Source: ZC4RG30 sp963726085 (lineage in GTDB: Bacteria; Pseudomonadota; Gammaproteobacteria; Steroidobacterales; Steroidobacteraceae). Taken from it: a DNA stretch of 64,000 nt. Positions 33,840 to 44,326 of this stretch are shown here, in pieces (the stretch's first letter is position 1; each line of letters starts with the position of its first letter). The notes beneath the pieces were generated by a model. The model was given only the letters and a program-made list of their open reading frames with translations, ran no database searches and was not told where the DNA came from. The position numbers and the translations under genes were made by a program. The stretch covers positions 1-64,000 of the forward strand of contig CAVSAR010000002.1 of assembly GCA_963726085.1 (NCBI GenBank), written 5' to 3'.

Positions 33840-35141
33840 ATGTCGCGCCTGCTCTACACCGTGCTGCTGATGCTGTTGTTGCCATTGGCCATCCTCTGGC
33901 TGGCCTGGCGTGGCTGGCGCAGTCCGGCCCATCGCGGCGGACTGAGGCAACGACTGGGCATCGGGCTGCCGCAGCGTCAGGATCACCCGCTGTGGCTGCA
34001 CGCCGCATCGGTGGGCGAGGTGCAGTCGCTGGCCGGGCTGGTCAGGTTGCTACTGCGTGAACATCCGGCGCAGCCGCTGCTGATCACCGTCGGATCACCC
34101 ACGGGCGTGACGCGCGCCGAGGCACTGTTTGCGCAGGACCTGCACGGTCAGGCGGGCGCAGCCCCGCGCGTGTCGGTGTGGCACGCCCCGTTTGACCTAC
34201 CGGGGGTCGCGCGGCGCTTTCTTGCCGCCAGCCAGCCGCGCTGCGGCGCCTTTGTCGAGACCGAAATCTGGCCCAACATGATCGCCGCGGCCGCGCACCG
34301 CGAGGTACCGCTGTCGATGGTCAGCGCACGGGTGTCGCAGCGGTCCACCGGCAGGTACCTGCGCTACGCGCCCGGCCTGGTGCGCCAGACACTGCGCCGC
34401 ATCCGCGGCATCGGCGCACAAAGCGAGGCGGACCGACAGCGCTTCATCCGCCTGGGCGCCGATCCGTCACGGCTGCAGGTCATCGGCAACCTCAAGTTTG
34501 ATTTCCCGCTGCCGGCCGACATCGAGCAGCAGGGCCAGCGGCTGCGCGCGCGCTATGCGCCGGGGCGTCCCATGTGGGTGGCGGGCAGCACGCACCCAGG
34601 GGAAGAAGAGGCCTGCGTTGCCGCACAGCTGCAACTTGCCAGCCAGGCCAGAGCCGCCGGTGGCGTGTCCCCGCTACTGGTGCTGGCGCCCAGGCGTGCC
34701 GAGCGATTCGATGAGGTGGCCACCTGGTTGTCCGGGCGCGGCGTCGCGTTTGTGCGCTCCAGTGGCGGATCCGGCGCGGACCCAAGTTCAACCGACGTGC
34801 TGCTGGTGGACAGCCTCGGGGAGTTGCTGGGGTTCTATGCTGCTGGCGACGTGGCCTTCGTGGGCGGCAGCCTGGTGCCGGTGGGCGGGCACAACCTGCT
34901 GGAACCGGCCGCGCTGGGCAAGCCCACGGTGACCGGGCCGCACAACTTCAATTCTCCCGAGGCGGCGCGCCTGCTCGAGGAGGCTGACGCATTGCTGCAG
35001 GTGACCGACGCGACGCTGGCCGACACCGTCCACCGGCTGCTGTCCGATCCGCTGGCCGCTGCAGCCCGGGGCCGGCGTGCACAAGCCGCGGTGGTAGCCA
35101 ACCAGGGCGCCGCGGCGCGCGCCCTGGCCATGATTGGCTAG
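33840..35141 (+). CDS. waaA: Kdo transferase (lipid IVA)
   Basis: A 433-aa inner-membrane-anchored glycosyltransferase. Residues 1-24 are a membrane helix (YTVLLMLLLPLAILWLAW), followed by GLRQRLGIG and LWLHAASVGEVQSL, the acceptor-site motif with the catalytic Glu. ETEIWPNMI, GAQSEADRQRF, GNLKFD and AGSTHPGEE complete the family set, and GGSLVPVGGHNLLEPAALG binds the CMP-Kdo side. With KdkA beside it, this WaaA is likely monofunctional, giving one phosphorylated Kdo. The stop shares CTAG with the convergent TolC gene. Confidence 0.96.
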   Translation: MSRLLYTVLLMLLLPLAILWLAWRGWRSPAHRGGLRQRLGIGLPQRQDHPLWLHAASVGEVQSLAGLVRLLLREHPAQPLLITVGSPTGVTRAEALFAQDLHGQAGAAPRVSVWHAPFDLPGVARRFLAASQPRCGAFVETEIWPNMIAAAAHREVPLSMVSARVSQRSTGRYLRYAPGLVRQTLRRIRGIGAQSEADRQRFIRLGADPSRLQVIGNLKFDFPLPADIEQQGQRLRARYAPGRPMWVAGSTHPGEEEACVAAQLQLASQARAAGGVSPLLVLAPRRAERFDEVATWLSGRGVAFVRSSGGSGADPSSTDVLLVDSLGELLGFYAAGDVAFVGGSLVPVGGHNLLEPAALGKPTVTGPHNFNSPEAARLLEEADALLQVTDATLADTVHRLLSDPLAAAARGRRAQAAVVANQGAAARALAMIG

Positions 35142-36619
35142 TTGTTGGCTGGCGGTGTCGCCCTGACCGGCGGGGGTGCCGGCGGCGGCACCACCGGTAT
35201 GGCCGTGGTTCCGGCCAGCGGCACATCGACGGTCAACAACCCATTGACGCGCTCGATGGTGGAGCGGTCCAGGACACCGGCCGTCAGTTGCAGGCGGATC
35301 AGGTTGTTGAGGTACGAGTACTTGGCCGACGAGTAGTTCTGCTGCGCCTGGATCAGGTTGCGCCGCGCGGCCAGCACGTCAACCGTGGTGCGCGTGCCCA
35401 CTTCGTAGCCGGCTTCCGCGGCCTTGAGCGCGGTCTGGTTGGACTGCACCGCCTGGCGCAGCGCCTGCGTGCGCGCCATCTCGGAGTTGACGCCCTGGTA
35501 CGCGTCACGGGCATTGCCCTCGGTGTTGCGCGACGTGCCCTCGAGCCGCTCCTTGGCCGCAATCCAACGGAACTGGCTCTGCCGGACCTGGGAACTGACG
35601 CTGCCGCCGCTGAACAGGGGCAGGGTCAGCTGCAAGGCCACGGAGTTGCCGTAGGTGGTCGCGGCATTGACGGTGAACTGGTTGCCCGTGGGCGTAAAAT
35701 AGGTTGCGTTGCCTGAGCGGTCCGAATAGGTCCGGCCCGCCACGAAGTCGATGGTGGGCAGGTGTCCGCCAAACGACGAACTGACTTGGTCGCGCGCGAT
35801 GTCAGCGGCCAGCCGGCTGGAAAGCAGCGCGGAATTCTGATCCATGGACATCTGCACCCACTGCTCTTCATCGGCCGGCGCCGGCGCCTGCAGCGGCATG
35901 TCTTCACTGGGCTTGGTCAGCCGCTCGGGCTTGATGCCTATGATGGTGCGCATGATCTCCAGCTGGGTGGACAGGCTGCGCTTGGCGTCGATGACCGCCG
36001 CGGCGGCCTGGTCGCGTGCCGCCCGTGAATCCTGCACGTCGGTGATGGCGATGAGCCCGACCTCGAACCGCCGTTCGGCCTGGTCCAGCTGGCGCGAGAT
36101 GGCTTCCCGCGCCGACTCCAGGGCCTCAAGGTTGTCGACCGCCGACAGCACGGCGAAGTACTGCGTGGTCACCCGCTGTGCCAGGGATTGCTGGGCGACA
36201 ATGTAGTCCGCCTCAGCCTGTGCCACGGCATGGTTGGCCGTGCGCAGCGCCACCCAGTTCTGCCAGGAAAACACGTTCTGGCGCAGGCTGAAGCCCCAGT
36301 CAGTGGAATCATTGACGTTGCTGCTGTCGGAGATCGACGGCACGATGAACCCGTTCAACAGGAACTGGCTGTTGGAGACCCCCTCGCTCCAGCTGCGCCC
36401 CGTGTCGGCCGTTCCACTGATGTGCGGAAGCAGCGTCGCGATGGCCTGGGGCTTGGCTTCGCGGTTGGCCGAGCGCGTGGCTTCGGCTTCCCGGATCTGC
36501 GGATCATTGACCACCGCCAGGTCATAGATCTGCAACAGGTTCTCGCTGCGGGCCGCAGTGGCCACCAGCAGCGTCGCAATCATCAGGCCAGGACCGATCT
36601 GCAAAAATCCACGTTTCAT
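35138..36619 (-). CDS. tolC: TolC-family outer-membrane channel protein
   Basis: A 493-aa outer-membrane efflux protein. The signal peptide is KRGFLQIGPGLMIATLLVATAARS from the ATG at 36619; an upstream in-frame ATG at 36646 is less likely. The body holds two TolC repeats with long amphipathic helices: LLQIYDLAVVNDPQIREAEA first, and YEVGTRTTVDVLAARRNLIQ in the second, which is the classic turn motif. The C-terminal ~30 residues are Pro/Ala-rich. It forms trimers spanning the outer membrane for type I secretion or drug efflux. It is transcribed alone, upstream of nothing obvious, with pcm next on the same strand 75 bp before. Confidence 0.9.
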   Translation of the reverse strand: MKRGFLQIGPGLMIATLLVATAARSENLLQIYDLAVVNDPQIREAEATRSANREAKPQAIATLLPHISGTADTGRSWSEGVSNSQFLLNGFIVPSISDSSNVNDSTDWGFSLRQNVFSWQNWVALRTANHAVAQAEADYIVAQQSLAQRVTTQYFAVLSAVDNLEALESAREAISRQLDQAERRFEVGLIAITDVQDSRAARDQAAAAVIDAKRSLSTQLEIMRTIIGIKPERLTKPSEDMPLQAPAPADEEQWVQMSMDQNSALLSSRLAADIARDQVSSSFGGHLPTIDFVAGRTYSDRSGNATYFTPTGNQFTVNAATTYGNSVALQLTLPLFSGGSVSSQVRQSQFRWIAAKERLEGTSRNTEGNARDAYQGVNSEMARTQALRQAVQSNQTALKAAEAGYEVGTRTTVDVLAARRNLIQAQQNYSSAKYSYLNNLIRLQLTAGVLDRSTIERVNGLLTVDVPLAGTTAIPVVPPPAPPPVRATPPANN

Positions 36620-36694
36620 TTGGCTACCTTGCAACACAGCAAACAACCCCTTTGAGAGCGGGACGGTGGCGCGAAGTTCCGCCCCACCGGCCCA

Positions 36695-37348
36695 TCAGAA
36701 TGAGAAAACGGCCGGATCAGGCGCATTCAATAATGGGTCCGTAGCCGTCTCGAACAGGCTGTGCACGGCGCGCTGGCCCTGTGCAGCCACTGTCACGAGC
36801 CGGGCTTCCATGATCGGTTCGCGGCCCACCACGACAAACAGGCGACCGCCTGGTCGCAGCAGCGCCTCGAAGCGCGGGTCATAAACCGGCATGGATCCGG
36901 TCAGGACGATCACGTCATAACGCGGCCCGGCGGGCAGGGCAAAGCCATCGGCGTGCTCGACCTGCACGTCGCCCAGTCCGGCCGCGCGCAGGTTCTGCCG
37001 TGCCTGCTGGGCAAGGTCGGCATGGATTTCCAGGCTCTGCACCTTGCCGCCCAGCAATGACAGGCAGGCGGAAACGTAGCCGGATCCGGTGCCCACCTCG
37101 AGCACCAGGTCACCCTGCTGGATGGCCACCGCCTGGACGATCCGCCCGACCACGGAAGGTCGCAGCATGTGCTGTCCGTGCCCCAGTGGCACCGGCAGGT
37201 CGGCATAGGCCAGGCGCTGCCAGGCAACCGGAACAAACTGTTCGCGTGCCAGTCGGTTGAAAATCGCCAGCGCCTGCGGCGGCAGTGCAGACCAGGCCCG
37301 CACCTGCTGGTAGGTCATCTGTTCACGGGCGTCGGCGCTGGGCAGCAT
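36695..37348 (-). CDS. pcm: Protein-L-isoaspartate O-methyltransferase family protein
   Basis: A 217-aa methyltransferase of the PIMT family from the ATG at 37348; a longer frame reaches 37411. The pre-core MTYQQVRAWSALPPQALAIF and VAWQRLAYADLPVPLGHGQHM resemble PIMT substrate segments. SAM motif I is VLEVGTGSGYVSACLSLLGG. The segment HGQHMLRPSVVGRIVQA replaces the strict TISxPxxVA motif, so repair activity should be regarded as probable but not certain. It lies just upstream of tolC, a common pairing in gammaproteobacteria. Confidence 0.88.
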   Translation of the reverse strand: MLPSADAREQMTYQQVRAWSALPPQALAIFNRLAREQFVPVAWQRLAYADLPVPLGHGQHMLRPSVVGRIVQAVAIQQGDLVLEVGTGSGYVSACLSLLGGKVQSLEIHADLAQQARQNLRAAGLGDVQVEHADGFALPAGPRYDVIVLTGSMPVYDPRFEALLRPGGRLFVVVGREPIMEARLVTVAAQGQRAVHSLFETATDPLLNAPDPAVFSF

Positions 37349-37549
37349 GCAACTTAATCCGGGCGATTCTGGAAGATCCGGGACGGTAAGCCTTTTCAGG
37401 CCGCGTGCCAATAATATCAGGTAGCTGACCTTTTTACCCTAATGGCGGCAGCCACTTATGTTCAACTGGGACCGCCTATTGGGGGGCTTAAGCTATTCTC
37501 GACCCTATTCTGAGGCCCTGAACAACGACCTGGTTCACAGGCAAGGCGA

Positions 37550-39871
37550 TTGATGTCGGTACTCGGGCTTCTGTGCCTGCTGTTTGCGTTCGCGGCGTTG
37601 CTGTTACTCGTGCTGTACCTGCTGCAGCGCAAAGAACTCAATGCAATATCGCGCCTGTCAAAACAACTGCAATCCATATCGATTGGCGGGCGCCTTGGCG
37701 GCCGCGTCGACTTCGATACGGATCATCCGGAACTCGGCGCACTGGTCACCGCGGTCAATCACCTGCTGGTGCGCGTCGGTGGTACGCAAAAGATTCCGCA
37801 GGCCGACGCGCTGTTCACGCAAGTGGCCGATCGCGTGCACGAAGTGGTGTTGCTGCACCGGGATTCGATCCTCTATGCCAATCCGCAATTCGCCAACCTG
37901 CTAGGCGTTGATCGCAAGGACGTGGTGGGCAGGCGATTGCCGGAGCTGGTGCCGGCGGACCAGGCCGAACTGGTATCCGATTGCCTGCGCCGGTACCTGG
38001 CCGGCGAGGATGCACCCGGCAGGTTTGAGATCGACCTGATCGGCATGCAGGGTCAGTTCAGCAGGCTCGAACTGACCAATACAGTGGTCGAGCACGAAGG
38101 GGCGCGCACGCTGCTGATCAGCGGCGTGGAAGTCATTCCCACGCAGACCGTGCAGACCCTGGACCCGGCGCTGTTTGAAGGCGGGCGCAGCCGCGCGCGC
38201 ATTGCACTGGATTCACTGGGCGAGGCGCTGATCACCATCGACGTCGTCGGGCGCATCGACTACGCCAATCCGGCGGCCACGGTGCTGCTGGCCAGCGATT
38301 CGCGCACGCTGGTCGGACGCACCATCGACGAGGTGGTCACGCTGGTGGACGAGACCGACCGCAAGCTGCTGCGCCACCCGGTGGACCTGGCACTGCAGGG
38401 CACCACCACCAGCGGCATCGGCCGGCGGGCGTTCCTGCTGGCGCGCGATGCCGGCAGTGAACGATCGATTGAGTTGTCGGCCTCGCCGGTGCGCAGTCGC
38501 GACAACGCGGCGGAGGAGATCACCGGGGCGGTGGTGATGCTGCACGACGTGACCGAGCTGCGCGGCATCACGCGCCAGATGTCCTATCAGGCCACGCACG
38601 ATGCGCTGACCGGACTGGTCAATCGCCCGGAGTTCGAGCGACGTCTGGCCGATGCGCTGGACGCGGCGCATGTGGGTGCGACCAGCCATGTGCTTTGCTA
38701 CATCGACCTGGATCGCTTCAAGGCTGTCAACGATGTCAGTGGTCACCAGGCCGGCGACAGCATGTTGCGCGAGGTGGCCAAGCTGATGCGCGAGGCGGTG
38801 CGCGACTCGGATACCGTCGCGCGCCTGGGTGGCGATGAATTCGCGCTGCTGCTGATCGGCTGCCCCCTGAAGAAGGGCCGGCAGATCGCCGATGACCTCA
38901 CGCGCACGCTCAATGAACACCGCTTCGTGTGGAAGGACCGGATCCACAACATCGGTGCCAGCGTGGGGCTGGTGGAACTGGCCCGTGACAGCGGTTCGAT
39001 GGAGCAGGCGCTGGCGGCGGCGGATTCCGCCTGCTACGTGGCCAAGAAGCAGGGCGCGGCATTTGGCAACGTGGCGGTGTACTCGGCGCGCGACGAGGCC
39101 GTGGCACGCCAGAGCGGCGAGATCCACTGGCTGCACACGCTGCAGACTGCGCTGCGCGACAACCTGTTCAGGTTGTACTGGCAGCCCATCGTGCTGGCCT
39201 ATGGTGAGAGCGGCCGCGGACCGTCGATGGAAGTGCTGGTGCGCCTGGCCGATGACCATGGCCAGGAAATCGCGCCCATCGACCTGGTGCGGGCGGCCGA
39301 GCGCTACCGGCTGATGGGGCTGGTGGATCGCTGGGTCATCCAGACCACGCTCACGGCGCTGGGCCGTGGCGCCATCGAGCTGGCGCCGGGTCGCAGCCTC
39401 GCGATCAACGTATCGGGCCAGACGCTGGCCGATACGCAGTTCCTGGAGTTCGTGGTGGAGAGCTTTGATCGCAGCGGCGTGGAACCGGCGCAGGTGTGCT
39501 TCGAGATCTCCGAGAGCGCCGTGGTGGCCAATCTGGACCACGCGCGCCGCTTTGTCGGGGTGCTGCACGGCATGGGCTGCGAGTTCGCGCTGGACAACTT
39601 CGGCAGCAGCATCGGTTCGTTTGCCAGCCTCAAGAACCTGCCCATGGATTATCTGAAGGTGGATGGGGCGTTCATGCGCAACATCGCGCGCGACAGCGTC
39701 AACCAGGCCATGGTCACCGCGACCATCCGGCTGGCACGGTCGCTGAACTTCAAGGTGATTGCCGAGCACATCGAGGATGCGGCGGGCATGGACGCGGCGC
39801 GCAGCATGGGCTTCGACTACCTGCAGGGCTTTGCCATCGCGCGACCCCGGCCGCTGTCGCTGGCCGCATAG
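37550..39871 (+). CDS. PAS-PAS-GGDEF-EAL protein with degenerate EAL (FimX-like EVL)
   Basis: A 773-aa cyclic-di-GMP signalling protein. Residues ~4-25 are a membrane helix; two PAS domains follow (~85-190 and ~215-335). The GGDEF domain keeps an intact GGDEF at 427-431, with RFKAVNDVSGHQAGD upstream, so cyclase activity is possible. The EAL domain has EVL (561-563) instead of EAL, and LDNFGSS (Asp682, Asn683) instead of the usual DDFGTG, so phosphodiesterase activity is probably lost. EVL is the variant seen in FimX, which binds c-di-GMP through it and controls type IV pili. Possible role: a c-di-GMP receptor with its own cyclase. Confidence 0.93.
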   Translation: MMSVLGLLCLLFAFAALLLLVLYLLQRKELNAISRLSKQLQSISIGGRLGGRVDFDTDHPELGALVTAVNHLLVRVGGTQKIPQADALFTQVADRVHEVVLLHRDSILYANPQFANLLGVDRKDVVGRRLPELVPADQAELVSDCLRRYLAGEDAPGRFEIDLIGMQGQFSRLELTNTVVEHEGARTLLISGVEVIPTQTVQTLDPALFEGGRSRARIALDSLGEALITIDVVGRIDYANPAATVLLASDSRTLVGRTIDEVVTLVDETDRKLLRHPVDLALQGTTTSGIGRRAFLLARDAGSERSIELSASPVRSRDNAAEEITGAVVMLHDVTELRGITRQMSYQATHDALTGLVNRPEFERRLADALDAAHVGATSHVLCYIDLDRFKAVNDVSGHQAGDSMLREVAKLMREAVRDSDTVARLGGDEFALLLIGCPLKKGRQIADDLTRTLNEHRFVWKDRIHNIGASVGLVELARDSGSMEQALAAADSACYVAKKQGAAFGNVAVYSARDEAVARQSGEIHWLHTLQTALRDNLFRLYWQPIVLAYGESGRGPSMEVLVRLADDHGQEIAPIDLVRAAERYRLMGLVDRWVIQTTLTALGRGAIELAPGRSLAINVSGQTLADTQFLEFVVESFDRSGVEPAQVCFEISESAVVANLDHARRFVGVLHGMGCEFALDNFGSSIGSFASLKNLPMDYLKVDGAFMRNIARDSVNQAMVTATIRLARSLNFKVIAEHIEDAAGMDAARSMGFDYLQGFAIARPRPLSLAA

Positions 39872-39879
39872 CCGGGCCC

Positions 39880-40758
39880 CTAGAACGCGAACAGCTCGTT
39901 GCGGCGCACGAAGGTTTCCATGAACTGCGTCATGGCCTGCATCTGCGTGTGGTGCGCGCGCAGCGCCTGCAGCTTGGCATCCTGTTCCGCATCCGTGAGC
40001 GTGAAGCTTTGCCAGTGGCGACCGGCCACCAGGCTAGGCGGTGCCAGGGGCGTGTCCCTGAGCAGGCCGCGCGGCTCGGGCCAGTGGCTGGCGTGGATGA
40101 CGTAGTACCACAGCTCCCAGGGCTTGCCGCGCGTCTCCAGTACCTGGCGCGCCAGCCGTCCGGTGGCCGCGTGGTCCGGATGCAGGTCCTCCGGCGCCGT
40201 CACCAGCACGCGGGTGGGCGCGAAATCCTCGATGACCTGCAGCAGGTCACGCGTGAGGTTAGCGCCGGTGAATGCGGCGCCCGGCGACAGTGACTGCGGA
40301 TACGACACCTGCGTGCTGCGCGTATACACAGAGGTGTAGGGCTGGTCGAAGTGGCTGCCCAGCAGCGAGGTGATGCCGCGATCCGGGTAGCCCAGCATGA
40401 AGCGCTGCGCCGGCGCAATCCCGAGGATGGCCGCCGCGTCGAAGGCTTCGGCAACGCGCGCCTGTCCCAGGCGCTGCATGCCGCTGCCCTTGAGGCGCAG
40501 GTGTCGCTCCACGATGAACGCGTCCACCTCGAAGCCATCGCCGGCGGTGATCCACACCACCCCGACGGCAGCCCCTGCCGCCAGTGCGCGCCGGATGTAA
40601 CCGGCGCAGCACAGGGATTCATCATCCGGATGTGGCGCGATGACCAGGATGCGGTCGCCGGCCCTGGGTTCGGCCGCCAGCGGCAGCTGTGCCTGGGATA
40701 GCTGCGCTGCGTCCGCGAGGGCGGACAGCAGCAGCAGCGTGAGTCCCAGGCAGCGCAA
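39880..40758 (-). CDS. PIG-L/LmbE-family deacetylase, secreted
   Basis: A 292-aa protein with a signal peptide (MRCLGLTLLLLSALADAAQL). The zinc motif is APHPDDESLCCAGYI, and the third ligand is in LHPDHAATGRLA. VGVVWITAGDGFEVDAF and GYPDRGITSLL fit the family. Relatives deacetylate GlcNAc-type sugars or antibiotics such as lincomycin precursors; periplasmic members are less studied. It ends 8 bp from the convergent c-di-GMP protein gene and starts 15 bp after hppA's stop on the same strand, so it may be co-transcribed with hppA. Confidence 0.88.
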   Translation of the reverse strand: MRCLGLTLLLLSALADAAQLSQAQLPLAAEPRAGDRILVIAPHPDDESLCCAGYIRRALAAGAAVGVVWITAGDGFEVDAFIVERHLRLKGSGMQRLGQARVAEAFDAAAILGIAPAQRFMLGYPDRGITSLLGSHFDQPYTSVYTRSTQVSYPQSLSPGAAFTGANLTRDLLQVIEDFAPTRVLVTAPEDLHPDHAATGRLARQVLETRGKPWELWYYVIHASHWPEPRGLLRDTPLAPPSLVAGRHWQSFTLTDAEQDAKLQALRAHHTQMQAMTQFMETFVRRNELFAF

Positions 40759-40773
40759 TGACTACGACATCGT

Positions 40774-42834
<2,061 letters not shown>

Positions 42835-42906
42835 CAGAGAGTTCTCCAGAAATCTTGTAATTGATGACACGCGGCAGGCCCCATCCCCGCCGCCGCGCGG
42901 GGCCGG

Positions 42907-42912
42907 AATATA
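42907..42912 (-). promoter_or_regulatory. -10 element candidate of hppA
   Basis: Minus-strand TATATT lies about 72 bp before the hppA start, with a weak TCGAAT about 16 bp further upstream. It would let hppA be transcribed separately from the PPi-PFK gene. Low certainty, because the -35 match is poor. Confidence 0.3.
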
Positions 42913-42948
42913 GCAGAACCGGCCGGTAATTCGACCGCTAGGGGCCGG

Positions 42949-44247
42949 CTACAGGTGATAGTCGGTCTTGAGGCGGCGCTTTACGGCCTTGCCGCGAATT
43001 CGGACGTACGCCGGCAGTCCTTTGACATAGGGCGGGTAGTCCTCGCCGGTTATCAGTGGCTCTAGGTAGCGTCGGCAGGCCGGCGTGATCCCGAACCCGT
43101 CGGCGGTGATGAAATCCCGCGGCACCTTCTTCTCGACATTGGCGACCTGTTCCAGCGGCACCGGCTGGATCACCCAGCGGTAGGGCTTGGAGGATTTGCG
43201 GATGATGGCCGGCATCACCGCGTTCATGCCCTGCACGGCGTATTGCACCGCGGCCTTGCCCACCGCGTAGGCCTGATCCACGTCAGTCTTCGATGCGATG
43301 TGCCGCGCTGAACGCTGCAGGTAGTCGGCCACCGCCCAGTGATTCTTGTACCCCAACTGCTCCTTGACCATGTTGGCGATCACCGGGGCCACGCCACCCA
43401 GCTGCGCGTGGCCGAAGGCATCGCGGGTGCCGGACTCGGCGAGGAACTTTCCATCCGGATATTTCGTGCCCTCGGACACGACGATCACGCAGTAGCCGCG
43501 CAGCTGCACGCTTTGCTGCACGCGCGCCAGGAATGCATCCCGGTCGAAGTCGATTTCCGGGAACAGGATGACCTGTGGCGGATCACCGGGCTTGTCGCCG
43601 CCCAGTCCGCCGGCCGCCGCGATCCAGCCGGCGTGGCGGCCCATGACCTCCAGCACGAACACCTTGGTGGAGGTGCGCGCCATGGACGCCACGTCCATGG
43701 CCGCTTCGCGCGTGGAGACCGCCACGTACTTGGCCACGGAGCCAAAGCCAGGGCAGCAGTCGGTCAGCGGCAGGTCGTTGTCCACGGTCTTGGGGATGCC
43801 CACGCAGGTGATGGGGAAACCCAGCGCCGTGCCGATTTGCGACACCTTCAGCGCCGTGTCCATCGAGTCGTTGCCGCCGTTGTAGAAGAAATACCCGATG
43901 TCGTGGGCACGGAACACTTCGATGAGGCGTTCGTATTCGGCGCGGTTCTGCTCCAGGCCCTTGAGCTTGAACCGGGCGGAGCCGAATGCGCCGGCGGGCG
44001 TATGTCGCAGGCCGCGAAGGGTTGCGCGCGATTCCGCGCTGGTATCGATCAGGTCCTCGGTCAGCGCGCCGACAATGCCATCGCGGCCTGCGTAGACCTT
44101 GCCGATGTGGCGGCGATGTCGGGCCGCGGTATCTAGCACGCCTGCTGCCGAGGCATTGATTACGGCGGACACGCCACCTGACTGGGCGTAGAAGGCATTG
44201 CGCGGGGAGGGCGCGGATTTGCGGGGCGACTTTCTCATGGGCGGCAT
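42949..44247 (-). CDS. pfp: PPi-dependent 6-phosphofructokinase
   Basis: A 432-aa phosphofructokinase. Two residues mark it as PPi-using: GGND at 124-127 has Asp where ATP enzymes have Gly (GGDG), and PKTVDND (153-158) has Lys where ATP enzymes have Gly. It catalyses the reversible phosphorylation of fructose 6-phosphate with PPi, saving ATP. The N-terminal ~18 residues are basic and probably disordered. MGRHAGWIAAAGGLGG is the conserved substrate segment. The enzyme can also work on sedoheptulose 7-phosphate. Co-location with hppA indicates a PPi economy in glycolysis. Confidence 0.95.
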   Translation of the reverse strand: MPPMRKSPRKSAPSPRNAFYAQSGGVSAVINASAAGVLDTAARHRRHIGKVYAGRDGIVGALTEDLIDTSAESRATLRGLRHTPAGAFGSARFKLKGLEQNRAEYERLIEVFRAHDIGYFFYNGGNDSMDTALKVSQIGTALGFPITCVGIPKTVDNDLPLTDCCPGFGSVAKYVAVSTREAAMDVASMARTSTKVFVLEVMGRHAGWIAAAGGLGGDKPGDPPQVILFPEIDFDRDAFLARVQQSVQLRGYCVIVVSEGTKYPDGKFLAESGTRDAFGHAQLGGVAPVIANMVKEQLGYKNHWAVADYLQRSARHIASKTDVDQAYAVGKAAVQYAVQGMNAVMPAIIRKSSKPYRWVIQPVPLEQVANVEKKVPRDFITADGFGITPACRRYLEPLITGEDYPPYVKGLPAYVRIRGKAVKRRLKTDYHL

Positions 44248-44326
44248 CCGGCAAGTAGCCAGTGGTTTGACCGGCCCTCAGCGTATCGGTACTGTGCCCC
44301 GACGTTCAACGAATAACATTGGTCTC

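Noticed and set aside
38213..39769. Long open frame (518 codons) antisense to the PAS-GGDEF-EAL gene
   Set aside because: Composition is His/Arg/Gln/Val-rich with no recognisable motif; the sense strand carries intact GGDEF signatures.
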